A stretch of DNA of 64,000 nt from Robiginitomaculum sp. GTDB lineage: Bacteria > Pseudomonadota > Alphaproteobacteria > Caulobacterales > Maricaulaceae. This document shows positions 47,048 through 55,410 of this stretch, one piece after another. The translations under genes were made by a program, and so were the position numbers. Below the pieces are notes generated by a model that made no database searches, was not told the DNA's origin, and saw only the letters and a program-made list of their open reading frames with translations. Location: the NCBI GenBank assembly GCA_021776515.1, contig JAJFFS010000008.1:167894-231893 (forward strand), in the 5' to 3' direction. Position 1 is the stretch's first letter. Every line of letters starts with the position of its first letter.

Positions 47048-47331
47048 GCCCGGAGGCTGAGGCCATTAGTGCCGAAGTGATCATTAATAATGCACGCGGT
47101 TTGCACGCTCGGGCTTCGGCGCAATTTGTCACTTGTGCCAGAGGTTATGATGCCAGGGTTGAAATCGCTGCCAACGGGCAAAGCGTCTCAGCCGATTCCA
47201 TAATGGAAATATTGATGTTGGCTGCCGCCAAAGGTACCCGTCTGACTATTAGCGCAACCGGTAGGCAAGCCGCCGAAGTCATTGCGGCACTCTCTTCGCT
47301 GGTCGAGGATGGCTTTGGCGAAAACGGTTAG
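47044..47331 (+). CDS. ptsH: HPr phosphocarrier protein
   Basis: HPr-like protein of 95 residues. The phosphorylated His is in ARGLHARASAQF near 17-28, and the Ser site region ADSIMEILMLAAA near 51-63 is kept. It starts with GTG in the overlap GTGA with the EIIA gene, so translation is coupled. The Ser site is the target of HPr kinase, whose gene is not found in its usual place upstream of EIIA. Confidence 0.93.
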   Translation: MSPEAEAISAEVIINNARGLHARASAQFVTCARGYDARVEIAANGQSVSADSIMEILMLAAAKGTRLTISATGRQAAEVIAALSSLVEDGFGENG

Positions 47332-47333
47332 AA

Positions 47334-47954
47334 TTATATAATCCCGCTCACAACTGCCAGACCAGCGGCGTGTCCCGACAAGCATTGCGCATTTTGCACT
47401 GTAACCCCGCCCAGCGCGTAAACCGGACCAGGAATATTTTTGCTCATGTGAGCAACTTTATCTGCGCCCAGTGCAGCACCGGCGCTGGGGCTATTGCTAT
47501 CAAAAACAGGGGAGAGCAGCACCGCATTTGCGCCAAGCGCCAAGGCTCGCTTGGCCGACTTTGTGTCATGGGCGGCAGCGGTGAAAATGCAGGTGGGATA
47601 ACCTTTACGCCAGTCAGGTATGGCGTCATGCATCTTTTGCGGAAAATGCACGCCCATGCCTGGCCCGGGCGGTACGTCAGTTGCGCACGAGACCAGAAAC
47701 ACAAGTCCGCGTTTGGCGCAAATTGTGCTGGCTTCCTTGCTGATCTTTCTGGCGTCTGGGTCGCCGAAATGGCGGTAAATAATCGCGCATCCTTTTGGTA
47801 AGTGCGTGGCCAGCGCGATGGGGTCAGGCAGGCGCGCGGGATCGGTAAGAACAATGAGCGGGGGAATACCGGGCGCCATGTGCAGGGCGTTTTGGGCAAT
47901 TATGGCCGCCTCTCTTGCGAGGGCCGCTGCGCCGGTATAGGGGGAGGTCATCAT
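47334..47954 (-). CDS. thiamine phosphate synthase-like protein
   Basis: TIM-barrel protein of about 206 residues of the TenI/ThiE family. Marks are PPLIVLTDPARLPDP near 31-45, TAAAHDTKSAKRALALGANAVLLSPVF (in parts) near 141-167 and a closing YALGGVTVQNA. It may make thiamine phosphate or be a TenI-like relative, since the phosphate-loop and metal residues are not fully clear. The start is uncertain: ATGs at 47954 and 47951 overlap the start of the divergent PLP protein, and 47879 is a shorter choice. Confidence 0.8.
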   Translation of the reverse strand: MMTSPYTGAAALAREAAIIAQNALHMAPGIPPLIVLTDPARLPDPIALATHLPKGCAIIYRHFGDPDARKISKEASTICAKRGLVFLVSCATDVPPGPGMGVHFPQKMHDAIPDWRKGYPTCIFTAAAHDTKSAKRALALGANAVLLSPVFDSNSPSAGAALGADKVAHMSKNIPGPVYALGGVTVQNAQCLSGHAAGLAVVSGII

Positions 47955-48636
47955 GACACAATCATCATCCAGTATTGCACAGAACCGCGCCGAAATTCTG
48001 ACGCGCATCACAGCCGCCGCCAAGTCCGCTGGGCGCGCGGCGAACGCTATCACGCTCATCGCTGTTTCCAAACAACAAACCGAGGCGCGGATCAATGCCA
48101 TGCTGGCTACCGGGCAATTGGTGTTTGGTGAAAACAAGGTGCAGGAAGCTTATACCCACTGGCAGGAGCATGTGGGGCGTATGGCCGGTTTACGCCTGCA
48201 CCTCATCGGTCCGTTGCAGACCAATAAGGCGCTGGATGCGGTAAAGTTGTTTGATGTGATCGAGACGCTGGACCGGATGAAATTGGCGAGTGCGCTAGCC
48301 AAAGCCATGGATAAAACCGGGCGACAGCCGGATATATTCGTGCAGGTGAATACAGGTGAAGAGGTGCAAAAGGCAGGCATTTCACCCCATGATGTGGATG
48401 CGTTTATTGCTGATCTGCGTAAAAATTATGACATCGCACCAAAAGGGCTGATGTGCATTCCCCCCGCCGCAGAAGAACCAGCTATGCACTTTGCCCTCTT
48501 GCGAAAGATAGCGCAACGCAACGGTCTTGATCAGCTTTCCATGGGTATGAGCCATGATTTTGAAACCGCCATCGCCTTTGGCGCAACCCATGTGCGTGTG
48601 GGTACGGCGCTGTTCGGGCCGCGCGGCGAGGGTTAA
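47953..48636 (+). CDS. YggS/PLPBP-family pyridoxal-phosphate protein
   Basis: PLP-binding protein of 227 residues involved in vitamin B6 homeostasis. The PLP Lys is in ITLIAVSKQQTEARI near 32-46; GENKVQEAY, HLIGPLQTNKA and GMSHDFETAI are family marks. The ATG at 47953 follows GGGGAGG at 47941-47947. It overlaps the L,D-transpeptidase gene by four bases at its end. Confidence 0.94.
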   Translation: MTQSSSSIAQNRAEILTRITAAAKSAGRAANAITLIAVSKQQTEARINAMLATGQLVFGENKVQEAYTHWQEHVGRMAGLRLHLIGPLQTNKALDAVKLFDVIETLDRMKLASALAKAMDKTGRQPDIFVQVNTGEEVQKAGISPHDVDAFIADLRKNYDIAPKGLMCIPPAAEEPAMHFALLRKIAQRNGLDQLSMGMSHDFETAIAFGATHVRVGTALFGPRGEG

Positions 48637-49136
48637 CCAACCCGGATCAATGTCTCTTTGCTGGCAAAGGCAAAAAGCGCCCGCAAGTCAGGCTCAGCAA
48701 GGGCTATGCAACCCCTTGTTGGTGAATAATCCGGCCTTGCCAGATGGATGAAAACCGCACTGCCCAGCCCGGGCGCGGGCGGGTTGTCATTATGTGACAG
48801 GACGCCAATGAGGTCATAAACATGATCTTCACGCCACAGTTTTTCATGGCTGGCGGGGTAGGGCAAAGCCACAGGGCGATTATAGGCGGGATCGTTGGTA
48901 TCATCACACCAGCCATCATCTTCACGTATGGCCCTTGCGGGCAGTGTTGTTCGCGGCGGCGGGGTTCGGTCGGCGCGGTAAAGCAAGCGGCGTAAATAAT
49001 AATCGCCCGTTGGTGTTGCCCCATCCCCTTCGCGCTTCTTTTTTGCCGCACACAGGCCGCCTGCACCAAGGGCGCATCGGGCCTGAAACTCTTCCCAAGA
49101 GATCACGCCACCTGAACTTATTGTGATAACTGGCAT
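48633..49136 (-). CDS. L,D-transpeptidase (YkuD) family protein
   Basis: Protein of 167 residues with one YkuD domain. The catalytic motif is visible as FIHLARPDYSPTRGCIAL near 136-153, with the His and Cys present. There is no clear signal peptide from the start at 49136, so the location is uncertain; a longer form from 49193 also lacks a clear one. Such short YkuD proteins may modify peptidoglycan cross-links. The gene is divergent from the response regulator gene that follows. Confidence 0.88.
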   Translation of the reverse strand: MPVITISSGGVISWEEFQARCALGAGGLCAAKKKREGDGATPTGDYYLRRLLYRADRTPPPRTTLPARAIREDDGWCDDTNDPAYNRPVALPYPASHEKLWREDHVYDLIGVLSHNDNPPAPGLGSAVFIHLARPDYSPTRGCIALAEPDLRALFAFASKETLIRVG

Positions 49137-49222
49137 TTTTTCTTGTTTCCCTCGTATTTGATCACTAGCTGCATGGCGAAGCACCCCTTGCACCAGAGCA
49201 GAAGAAGGCCCATCATTACATT

Positions 49223-49909
49223 ATGGCAGCGAAAAAAACGATACTGATTGTCGATGACGACGACGATTTACGCGAAACCCTTAGCGAACAGTTTGAGTTG
49301 TACGAGGAGTTTCAAACGGTACTGTGTCCTAATGCAACCAAAGGCATAAGTCAGGCCAAGAGCATTCGGGCCGATATTATCTTGCTGGATGTTGACATGC
49401 CCGACATGGATGGGCGTGAAGCTTGTCGCCTGATGCGCAAAGCGGGCGTTACGGCGCCGGTTATTATGTTAACCGGGGCAAATACGGATGCTGATCAGAT
49501 ATTGGGTCTGGAATCCGGTGCCAATGATTATGTCTGTAAACCTTTTAAATTCGCTGTGTTACTGGCTCGCATTCGTGCCCATTTACGCTCTCACGAGCAG
49601 AGCGAAGATGCGGTATTCGAGGTAGGTCCCTATGAATTTCGCCCGGCGCACAAGCTATTGCTGACCAAGGAAGACAAGAAAATTCGCCTGACCGAAAAAG
49701 AAACCAACATTTTGAAATATCTTTATCGGGCCAGTCCCAAACCTGTTTCGCGCGATGAATTGTTACACGAAGTGTGGGGCTATAATGCCAATGTCACCAC
49801 CCATACGCTGGAGACGCACGTTTACCGCTTGCGGCAAAAAATCGAGCCCAACCCAACGCAAGCGCGGCTGTTGTTGACCGAATCAGGTGGGTACAGGCTG
49901 GGCCAGTAA
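49223..49909 (+). CDS. OmpR-family response regulator, CenR-like
   Basis: Response regulator of 228 residues: receiver (about 5-118) with VDDDDDL, LLDVDMPDMDG and VCKPFKF, then a winged-helix DNA-binding domain (about 130-226, ending LTESGGYRLGQ). The sequence and its place next to an L,D-transpeptidase resemble CenR, an envelope regulator of alphaproteobacteria. No kinase gene is adjacent. The name is from general similarity, not a proven match. Confidence 0.9.
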   Translation: MAAKKTILIVDDDDDLRETLSEQFELYEEFQTVLCPNATKGISQAKSIRADIILLDVDMPDMDGREACRLMRKAGVTAPVIMLTGANTDADQILGLESGANDYVCKPFKFAVLLARIRAHLRSHEQSEDAVFEVGPYEFRPAHKLLLTKEDKKIRLTEKETNILKYLYRASPKPVSRDELLHEVWGYNANVTTHTLETHVYRLRQKIEPNPTQARLLLTESGGYRLGQ

Positions 49910-49910
49910 C

Positions 49911-50879
49911 TCAGAGTGAGACTTCGGCATTAAACTGACCATGATGACGATAGCGTTCAAGATAGCCGGGGATAACTGCCTCGGCTGTTTCCAGATCGGT
50001 TATACCCAATTCATCAAAGCCGGGCAGGGTGCCATCGGGCACATTATCCTCGCGCAATAAAACCACCTGATCGCGGGTTAGGAAAGGGTCCACAAAGGGG
50101 ATGAAGCCCATGGCCTCGCCTATAAAGCCTAAAAAGTTGGCGACAAAAAATGGTAACGACACCAACAACCTTTTTCGGCGTGTGACGTGTAATACGGCGC
50201 GCAATATTTCTTCAAGACTCATTACCTCTGGTCCGCCCAATTCAAAGGTCTTTCCTTTGGCCTCGTCACTTTCCAGGGCTCTGGTCACGGCACAGGCAAT
50301 ATCGGCAACATAGACGGGGCTAAATCTGGTCTGCCCGCCACCAATAAGCGGTAGCGCCGGAGCGATGACAGCCATAGCGGCAAAGCGTTCAAACAAACCA
50401 TCGCCGGGTCCAAAAACAACCGAGGGGCGCAAGATAATTGCGTCTGATATGGCTTCTCTAACCAGGCGTTCGCCCATGCCCTTGGTCTGGGCATAGCGTG
50501 AAGGCGATTGCTCATTTGCCCCCAGCGCGGACATGTGGACAAAATTTTCAATGCCCTGTGCGGCGGCGCGATCTGCTATTAGGCCAGCTCCGCGTCCATG
50601 CAGGCTGGAGAACTTTTGCCGGCCCTGCTCAAACAAGACACCAACCAGATTAATCACCGCATCGGCGCCGACTAGAGCCCTGTCTATAGAGGCTGGCATA
50701 CGGATATTGGCTTGTAGCAATTGCACCTGACCGACGGAGCCGCAAACCAGTAAATGCTGGGCGTGGTGGGGGCGGCGGCAGGCTATACGGACCCGCCATC
50801 CTGCCTTGCACAGCGCCCGTACAACATGGGTTCCGGTAAACCCTGAACCACCAAACACAACAACCAGTTTGTCTTTCAT
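49911..50879 (-). CDS. complex I NDUFA9-family NAD(P)-binding protein
   Basis: Extended short-chain dehydrogenase of 322 residues. The nucleotide motif VVVFGGSGFTGTHVVRAL lies at about 6-23, with VINLVGVLF, HMSALGA, YAQTKGMGE and RPSVVFGPGDG following in the order usual for NDUFA9-like proteins. These associate with respiratory complex I or act as assembly factors. It converges on the response regulator gene with a one-base gap. Confidence 0.9.
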   Translation of the reverse strand: MKDKLVVVFGGSGFTGTHVVRALCKAGWRVRIACRRPHHAQHLLVCGSVGQVQLLQANIRMPASIDRALVGADAVINLVGVLFEQGRQKFSSLHGRGAGLIADRAAAQGIENFVHMSALGANEQSPSRYAQTKGMGERLVREAISDAIILRPSVVFGPGDGLFERFAAMAVIAPALPLIGGGQTRFSPVYVADIACAVTRALESDEAKGKTFELGGPEVMSLEEILRAVLHVTRRKRLLVSLPFFVANFLGFIGEAMGFIPFVDPFLTRDQVVLLREDNVPDGTLPGFDELGITDLETAEAVIPGYLERYRHHGQFNAEVSL

Positions 50880-50992
50880 CTCGTCTCTCTTGAGTTTAAT
50901 CTGTCACCAGACGTATCGTTATTGACCGATTCTGTCTATGCGCATTTGGCTGCGTCGTGTGTGCAATTGCTGACAATGCCAGAGGTCGGTGA

Positions 50993-51020
50993 TTGACCCG
51001 GGGTTGGCTTTCGCTTATCC
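50993..51020 (+). promoter_or_regulatory. probable tRNA-Leu promoter
   Basis: TTGACC (50993-50998) and TTATCC (51015-51020) are separated by 16 bases and lie 16 bases before the tRNA 5' end. This fits a sigma-70 type promoter with a start near the mature tRNA. Confidence 0.45.
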
Positions 51021-51035
51021 CGCCCTATCGCACCA

Positions 51036-51122
<87 letters not shown>

Positions 51123-51151
51123 AACCTTCATTTTTCTAAGTCCGGTAATGT

Positions 51152-51183
51152 CCAGATAATCGTTGTAATATAACGATTACTGG
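51152..51183. promoter_or_regulatory. inverted repeat before the integrase gene
   Basis: CCAGATAATCGTT (51152-51164) and AACGATTACTGG (51172-51183) are inverted copies with one bulged base and a 7-base spacer. Lying just before the integrase start, it may be an operator or a binding site for excision factors. Confidence 0.45.
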
Positions 51184-51187
51184 AATA

Positions 51188-52462
51188 GTGTTGTCCGACA
51201 CCGTCCAATGCCGTGGGGGTATATCCAACGAATTTGGGGGTATAATTGGGGGTATAATTCATCCCCACCAATACCGGGAGCCAGTCATAACCCTGACAGA
51301 TGCCAAACTTCGCGCACTAAAGCCGAAAGACAAACCCTATAAAGTTGCTGACTTCTCTGGGTTGTATGTGTTGGTTAATCCAAGTGGATCACGGCTTTGG
51401 CGCTTCAAATACAGATCATCCGGCAAGGAAAAGCTTTTATCCTTTGGGCAATACCCTGAAGTGGGGCTGCAAGAGGCGCGCACAATGCGTGATGAGGCGA
51501 GGGCCAATCACGCTAAGGGCGTTGATCCAGGCCAACTGAAACAGGAACAAAAACGAACAGCAATAGAAAAGGGTGGCAATACGTTTGCACATGTTGCAGC
51601 TGCACATGTTGCAAAAAAGGTAAAAGAAGGTCTGGCTGAAATCACCTTGAAGAAAATGCGGTGGATATTGAATATGGCCTATGCCGATTTTGGTAATATG
51701 CCAATATCAGAAGTGACGGCCCCCATTGTGCTTAAAACGCTCAAGAAACGTGAAAAATTGGGTCACTATGAAACGGCCAAGCGAATGCGGTCCGTCATTG
51801 GTGGTGTTTTCCGATATGGCATTGCCACGGGAGTTTGCGACAATGACCCGACCCTTGCCTTGAAAGGGGCGTTGATACGTCCCACAGTCACCCATAGGGC
51901 CGCTATTACGGACAAGGATGAGCTTATGCGCCTTATGCGTGCCATTAGGGCGTATGGCGGCCAGGTGACGACCAGAATCGGGTTAGAGCTATTGGCATTG
52001 TTTGCCACGCGGCCTGGCGAGTTAAGAAAAGCACATTGGTCAGAATTTGATTTTGAGGATTGTATTTGGAATGTCCCGGCTCCTCGAATGAAAAGCCGTA
52101 AACCGCATAGTGTTCCGTTATCCAGCCACGCCCTGAAATTGCTAAACGAGCTAAAAGCACAAACAGGGTGGAGCAAGCTATTGTTTCCTTCACAGCGCAT
52201 TCCCAAGAATTCCATAAGCGAAAATACATTAAACCAAGCCTTGCGCCGCATGGGGTTTACAGCAGATGAAGTCACATCTCATGGCTTTCGTTCTACCTTT
52301 TCGACGTTTGCCAATGAAAGCGGACTATGGAGTCCAGATGCGATTGAAGTCTATTGCGCCCGACAGGATCGCAATGCCGTGCGCAGGGCTTATAACCGAA
52401 GCCAGTATTGGGAAGAGCGGGTAAAAATGGCCGAATGGTGGGGGGAGGAATTAAACCGATAA
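51188..52462 (+). CDS. P4-type tyrosine recombinase (island integrase)
   Basis: Integrase with an N-terminal DUF4102 arm-binding domain (LTDAKLRALKPKDKPYKVAD) and a C-terminal catalytic domain: Arg in LLALFATRPGELRKAHWSE, HGFR in TSHGFRSTF, and the nucleophilic Tyr in RRAYNRSQYW. Length is about 400-424 residues depending on the start. No ATG precedes the conserved domain; GTG 51188 and TTG 51191 are the only usual start codons in frame, and both lie before the arm-type repeats, which would then be translated. It drives integration of the island into the adjacent tRNA-Leu. Confidence 0.93.
   Translation: MLSDTVQCRGGISNEFGGIIGGIIHPHQYREPVITLTDAKLRALKPKDKPYKVADFSGLYVLVNPSGSRLWRFKYRSSGKEKLLSFGQYPEVGLQEARTMRDEARANHAKGVDPGQLKQEQKRTAIEKGGNTFAHVAAAHVAKKVKEGLAEITLKKMRWILNMAYADFGNMPISEVTAPIVLKTLKKREKLGHYETAKRMRSVIGGVFRYGIATGVCDNDPTLALKGALIRPTVTHRAAITDKDELMRLMRAIRAYGGQVTTRIGLELLALFATRPGELRKAHWSEFDFEDCIWNVPAPRMKSRKPHSVPLSSHALKLLNELKAQTGWSKLLFPSQRIPKNSISENTLNQALRRMGFTADEVTSHGFRSTFSTFANESGLWSPDAIEVYCARQDRNAVRRAYNRSQYWEERVKMAEWWGEELNR
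51214..51255. repeat. GGGGGTAT repeats at the left island end
   Basis: Three copies of TGGGGGTAT start at 51214, 51235 and 51247; the last two, 12 bases apart, form a 23-base unit (51233-51255) repeated exactly at 61278-61300. Their position near the integrase gene and the far end suggests arm-type integrase binding sites. Confidence 0.65.
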
Positions 52463-52597
52463 TGTCAGACTGTTGAGTCCAAGAAAAACAGAGTGCATAT
52501 TAGTCCAATGTCGTTGCACTTAATCCATCCACTACTTTTTTCATTGGTTACGTCGGAACCGCTGATATTCGAAAGTATTGGATGGCGTCGAGCCGAC

Positions 52598-53410
52598 ATG
52601 GAAAACCCAGAACAGATAAAGCCACCATTGAAATATCAATCTGCAATAAGGCACAGGGGCGAGCAAAAGTATTCAAATGCAGACCACAACGCCGTAATGC
52701 TGACTGTTCATTTGCTGACCACTCTTGATGTGGATAGCTTGAACAATAAGTCCAAAAATTTTATTATGAACCCAGATTTTCTCTATGGATTTAAGCCAAG
52801 TTATTTGAGTCTGGAAAATTTGGATTTATGGGCAAAAAACAGATTATGGAAGAGATATGAAGCAGCCTTATTATCGCTTGGTTTTATTGTTGGTGCCGAT
52901 AATGACGAGGACTTTAAAAACTTGTTGCTGGATAATCTAAGACCTATAAATGAAAAAGTAACTTATGGATATTTTCCACTTTTCAACGCATTTCAGGAAC
53001 GAGACAGGCTCCTAACCAATTCTGGTCTGTTTCCTGACAGCTATGAATTTCATGCTACACACAAGGCCACGGCTATCAGTATCATAAACTGGGTTGAGAA
53101 AATGGAGATTGATTTACCGGATGGCCTTGCTGACAGGGTTAAACACTTCCAGAGCCAACTTTCAGTAGTTGAGAGCAAGCCACCTGAAGCGCTAAGCAAA
53201 AAAGAACGAACATCATTGCTGACGTTGATTTATGCAATGAGCTGCAAAAGCCCCTTTTCATATGACCCCAATGATTCGCGTAATGGGGCCTTAAAACGCA
53301 TTGAAAACGCAGTAATCAATGCAGGACTAACACTGTCAGAGAAGACAATCCGCAAATACCTCCAAGAAGCAAATTCCGAGGCAAAGAAAATTCAGGATAA
53401 AAACCAATAA
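52598..53410 (+). CDS. island protein of unknown function
   Basis: Protein of about 270 residues from the ATG at 52598 (MENPEQIK); a longer frame starts at 52493 but its first 35 residues look unlike the rest. There is no signal peptide. The C-terminal 80 residues (KKERTSLLTLIYAM, SYDPNDSRNGALKRIENAV, LSEKTIRKYLQEA) resemble the end found in many unnamed proteins beside integrases, which looks like a DNA-binding or oligomerisation unit. The function is unknown. It is AT-rich relative to the core genes. Confidence 0.65.
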   Translation: MENPEQIKPPLKYQSAIRHRGEQKYSNADHNAVMLTVHLLTTLDVDSLNNKSKNFIMNPDFLYGFKPSYLSLENLDLWAKNRLWKRYEAALLSLGFIVGADNDEDFKNLLLDNLRPINEKVTYGYFPLFNAFQERDRLLTNSGLFPDSYEFHATHKATAISIINWVEKMEIDLPDGLADRVKHFQSQLSVVESKPPEALSKKERTSLLTLIYAMSCKSPFSYDPNDSRNGALKRIENAVINAGLTLSEKTIRKYLQEANSEAKKIQDKNQ

Positions 53411-53518
53411 TAACAATAATGGTTGGGGAAATTCCCTAAATTTTTACGGAACTTCCCCTAAAGCCCAATAAAACCAAACAGGATGACTTCACACTGCATT
53501 ACGCAAGGAGTTATCAAG

Positions 53519-53725
53519 ATGGACACCCCCAATTTTCCCAAAACTGGCCTTGTGCGCCTGTCTCAAATTCTGGCCCCGCGTGGGCCAATCCCGGTTTCAA
53601 AATCAACCTGGTGGCAGGGCGTTAAGGACGGGCGTTTTCCTAAACCCCAAAAACTTGGACCGCGCACCACCGTTTGGAAGGTTGAGGACGTGCGTGCCTT
53701 ATTTGAAGAGCCGCACAATGGCTAA
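53519..53725 (+). CDS. AlpA-family helix-turn-helix regulator
   Basis: Small MerR-like DNA-binding protein of 68 residues (LVRLSQIL, PVSKSTWWQGVKDGRFPKP, WKVEDVRALFEE) of the AlpA type, which often activates the integrase or excision genes of islands. The ATG at 53519 has AAGGAG at 53506-53511. It overlaps the next gene by 8 bases, so the two are coupled. Confidence 0.88.
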   Translation: MDTPNFPKTGLVRLSQILAPRGPIPVSKSTWWQGVKDGRFPKPQKLGPRTTVWKVEDVRALFEEPHNG

Positions 53726-54137
53726 GAGGTTCAGCGCACGCGGAATAAGCAAGCACCGAAGTTATACGATTGAGGAAGCGGCCCAGATCATTGGGGCGTG
53801 TCCGCAGACTTTGCGTAAATGGGAAAATGAGGGTCTAAAACTCTTAATGAGTAGACGTCCGCATCTTGTAAATGGCGCAGACCTGGTTGTGTTTTTGCAG
53901 GCAAGGGAAGCGAAAAGAAAACGCCCGAAACTGGAAATTGGGCAAGTACGATGTTTTGGGTGTGGGGTTAGCAAAAAGCCTTTGGGGTTGATGGCTGATT
54001 ATGTCCCCATAACGCCTTCACGGGGCCGCCTTGCGGCGTTGTGTGCTGATTGTGAAAGCACATGCAGTTTGTTCATTGGGCAGGCTAAGCTTGCCCTTTA
54101 TGCCAACATTCTCGACATAGCCCACCGTAAGCGCTGA
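53718..54137 (+). CDS. helix-turn-helix protein with zinc-ribbon-like Cys pairs
   Basis: Protein of 139 residues. The N-terminal half is a MerR-like helix-turn-helix (SYTIEEAAQIIGACPQTLRKWE near 15-36). The C-terminal half has two Cys pairs, CFGCGVSKK near 79-87 and LCADCEST near 108-115, as in a zinc ribbon. It starts inside the AlpA gene and is followed 60 bases later by a second recombinase. It probably acts as a regulator or recombination factor of that module. Confidence 0.75.
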   Translation: MAKRFSARGISKHRSYTIEEAAQIIGACPQTLRKWENEGLKLLMSRRPHLVNGADLVVFLQAREAKRKRPKLEIGQVRCFGCGVSKKPLGLMADYVPITPSRGRLAALCADCESTCSLFIGQAKLALYANILDIAHRKR

Positions 54138-54197
54138 TGAGCCTAATGGAACCTTTTAATCCCCACCTAAAACATAACTTACGTCACGGAGGCTGAC

Positions 54198-55220
54198 ATG
54201 GCTAAAATCATAGAAGAAAACGAGCGGATAAAGCGCCGATACACGGCCTATCTGAAAGGACCAAAGGGACGGGATGAAAAAACCATAAACAAAGTGGCGG
54301 CAGCTATACGAAAGTTTGAAGACAGCACGGGCTATAAACCGTTCAAGAAGTTCCATATTGACCAGGGCGGCAAGTTTAGAGTTTATCTTGAAAAAGCCAA
54401 AAACCCGCGCACCAAGCGCCCGCTCAGCCATGCCACAATTGACGCCACACTGCGCTTGGTCAAAACATTTTTTCTCTGGCTCTCGGAACAACCGGGATAT
54501 AAATCGCGGATCAGTTATACTGATGCGGAATATTTCAATAATAATCGCAAAAATGCTCGGATTGCTCACACACAACGCACCACTGCCTACCCGTCCCTGG
54601 AGCAATGCAAGCGAGCGTTTGAGGCTATGCCAGAGGCCGATGAGACCCAAATGCGGGACAAGGCTGCATTTGCGCTTACCATGCTTTCAGGGGCGCGCAT
54701 AAAGGCTGTATCTACATTGCGGTTGAAACATATCGACATAGAAGAGGGCTATGTTTTGCAAGATGCCCGTGATGTAACAACTAAGAACGCTAAAACCATT
54801 CCCTCATGGTTTTTTCCTGTCGACCAAGTCTATTTTGATGTTTTTGGCCGCTGGGTGCGCTATTTGCGAGAAGAGAAACTCTTTGGCCCCGAAGATGCGC
54901 TGTTACCGAAACCCAAAATGGGGTTGGGGCCAAATGGCGGCTTTACCAATTTGGGATTGTCACGAGACTGCTACCGTAGCGCGGCGAAATTCAACACCGT
55001 ATTGAAAACGGCATTCAACATGGTGCAAATGCCCGCTTACACACACCATAGCCTGCGTAAAACACTTGGGTTATTGCTCAATGATAAATGCAAAACCCCC
55101 GAACAAATGAAAGCCTGGTCCTTGAATATGGGGCATGAGCATATCGCAACAACAATTAGCGCTTATATGCCGGTCAGCGTGCAGCGCCAGGGCGAGCTGA
55201 TCAAAGCTATGCGGGGGTAG
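54198..55220 (+). CDS. second tyrosine recombinase
   Basis: Site-specific recombinase of 340 residues, not closely like the first integrase. It has an N-terminal SAM-like core-binding region (about 15-115) and a catalytic domain with Arg in GARIKAVSTLRLKHID, HHSLRKTLG, GHEHIATTISAYM (His and nucleophilic Tyr). All catalytic residues are present. It follows AlpA and the HTH/zinc-ribbon gene, and is followed by a hairpin and a cut-off methylase remnant. This suggests a nested mobile module that can change cargo. Confidence 0.88.
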   Translation: MAKIIEENERIKRRYTAYLKGPKGRDEKTINKVAAAIRKFEDSTGYKPFKKFHIDQGGKFRVYLEKAKNPRTKRPLSHATIDATLRLVKTFFLWLSEQPGYKSRISYTDAEYFNNNRKNARIAHTQRTTAYPSLEQCKRAFEAMPEADETQMRDKAAFALTMLSGARIKAVSTLRLKHIDIEEGYVLQDARDVTTKNAKTIPSWFFPVDQVYFDVFGRWVRYLREEKLFGPEDALLPKPKMGLGPNGGFTNLGLSRDCYRSAAKFNTVLKTAFNMVQMPAYTHHSLRKTLGLLLNDKCKTPEQMKAWSLNMGHEHIATTISAYMPVSVQRQGELIKAMRG

Positions 55221-55247
55221 TTAGTAATACAGGCTTGCCATAAAGGG

Positions 55248-55299
55248 CGGCTTCCCCTTGTATGGGACAAAGCAGCTATAAATCCATAAGGGGAAGCCG
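55248..55299. repeat. 12-base perfect inverted repeat after the second recombinase
   Basis: CGGCTTCCCCTT (55248-55259) and AAGGGGAAGCCG (55288-55299) are perfect inverted copies; TATGG and CCATA inside extend the stem with a bulge. It can be a terminator-like hairpin, or a recombination site, and its right arm includes the ribosome site of the methylase remnant. Confidence 0.6.
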
Positions 55300-55397
55300 T
55301 GACGGAGATCAGTTTCAAGGGCAAGGAGTTTGTCTATAATCACCATTTATCGGTGCCGTTTCGCCCGCTGGAAATGCACAAGGACAAAGGCATTTAA
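55299..55397 (+). pseudogene. 5' remnant of a type III Mod-like DNA methyltransferase gene
   Basis: A GTG start with AAGGGGA before it opens 32 codons reading TEISFKGKEFVYNHH and then VPFRPLEMHKDKGI before TAA. From memory, this matches the start of site-specific DNA methyltransferases of the type III Mod kind, which continue for several hundred residues. Here the frame ends and the unrelated restriction-modification gene begins 14 bases later. It looks like the stub of a former cargo gene. A tiny functional peptide cannot be excluded. Confidence 0.5.
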
Positions 55398-55410
55398 TAG
55401 GAACTATTTG

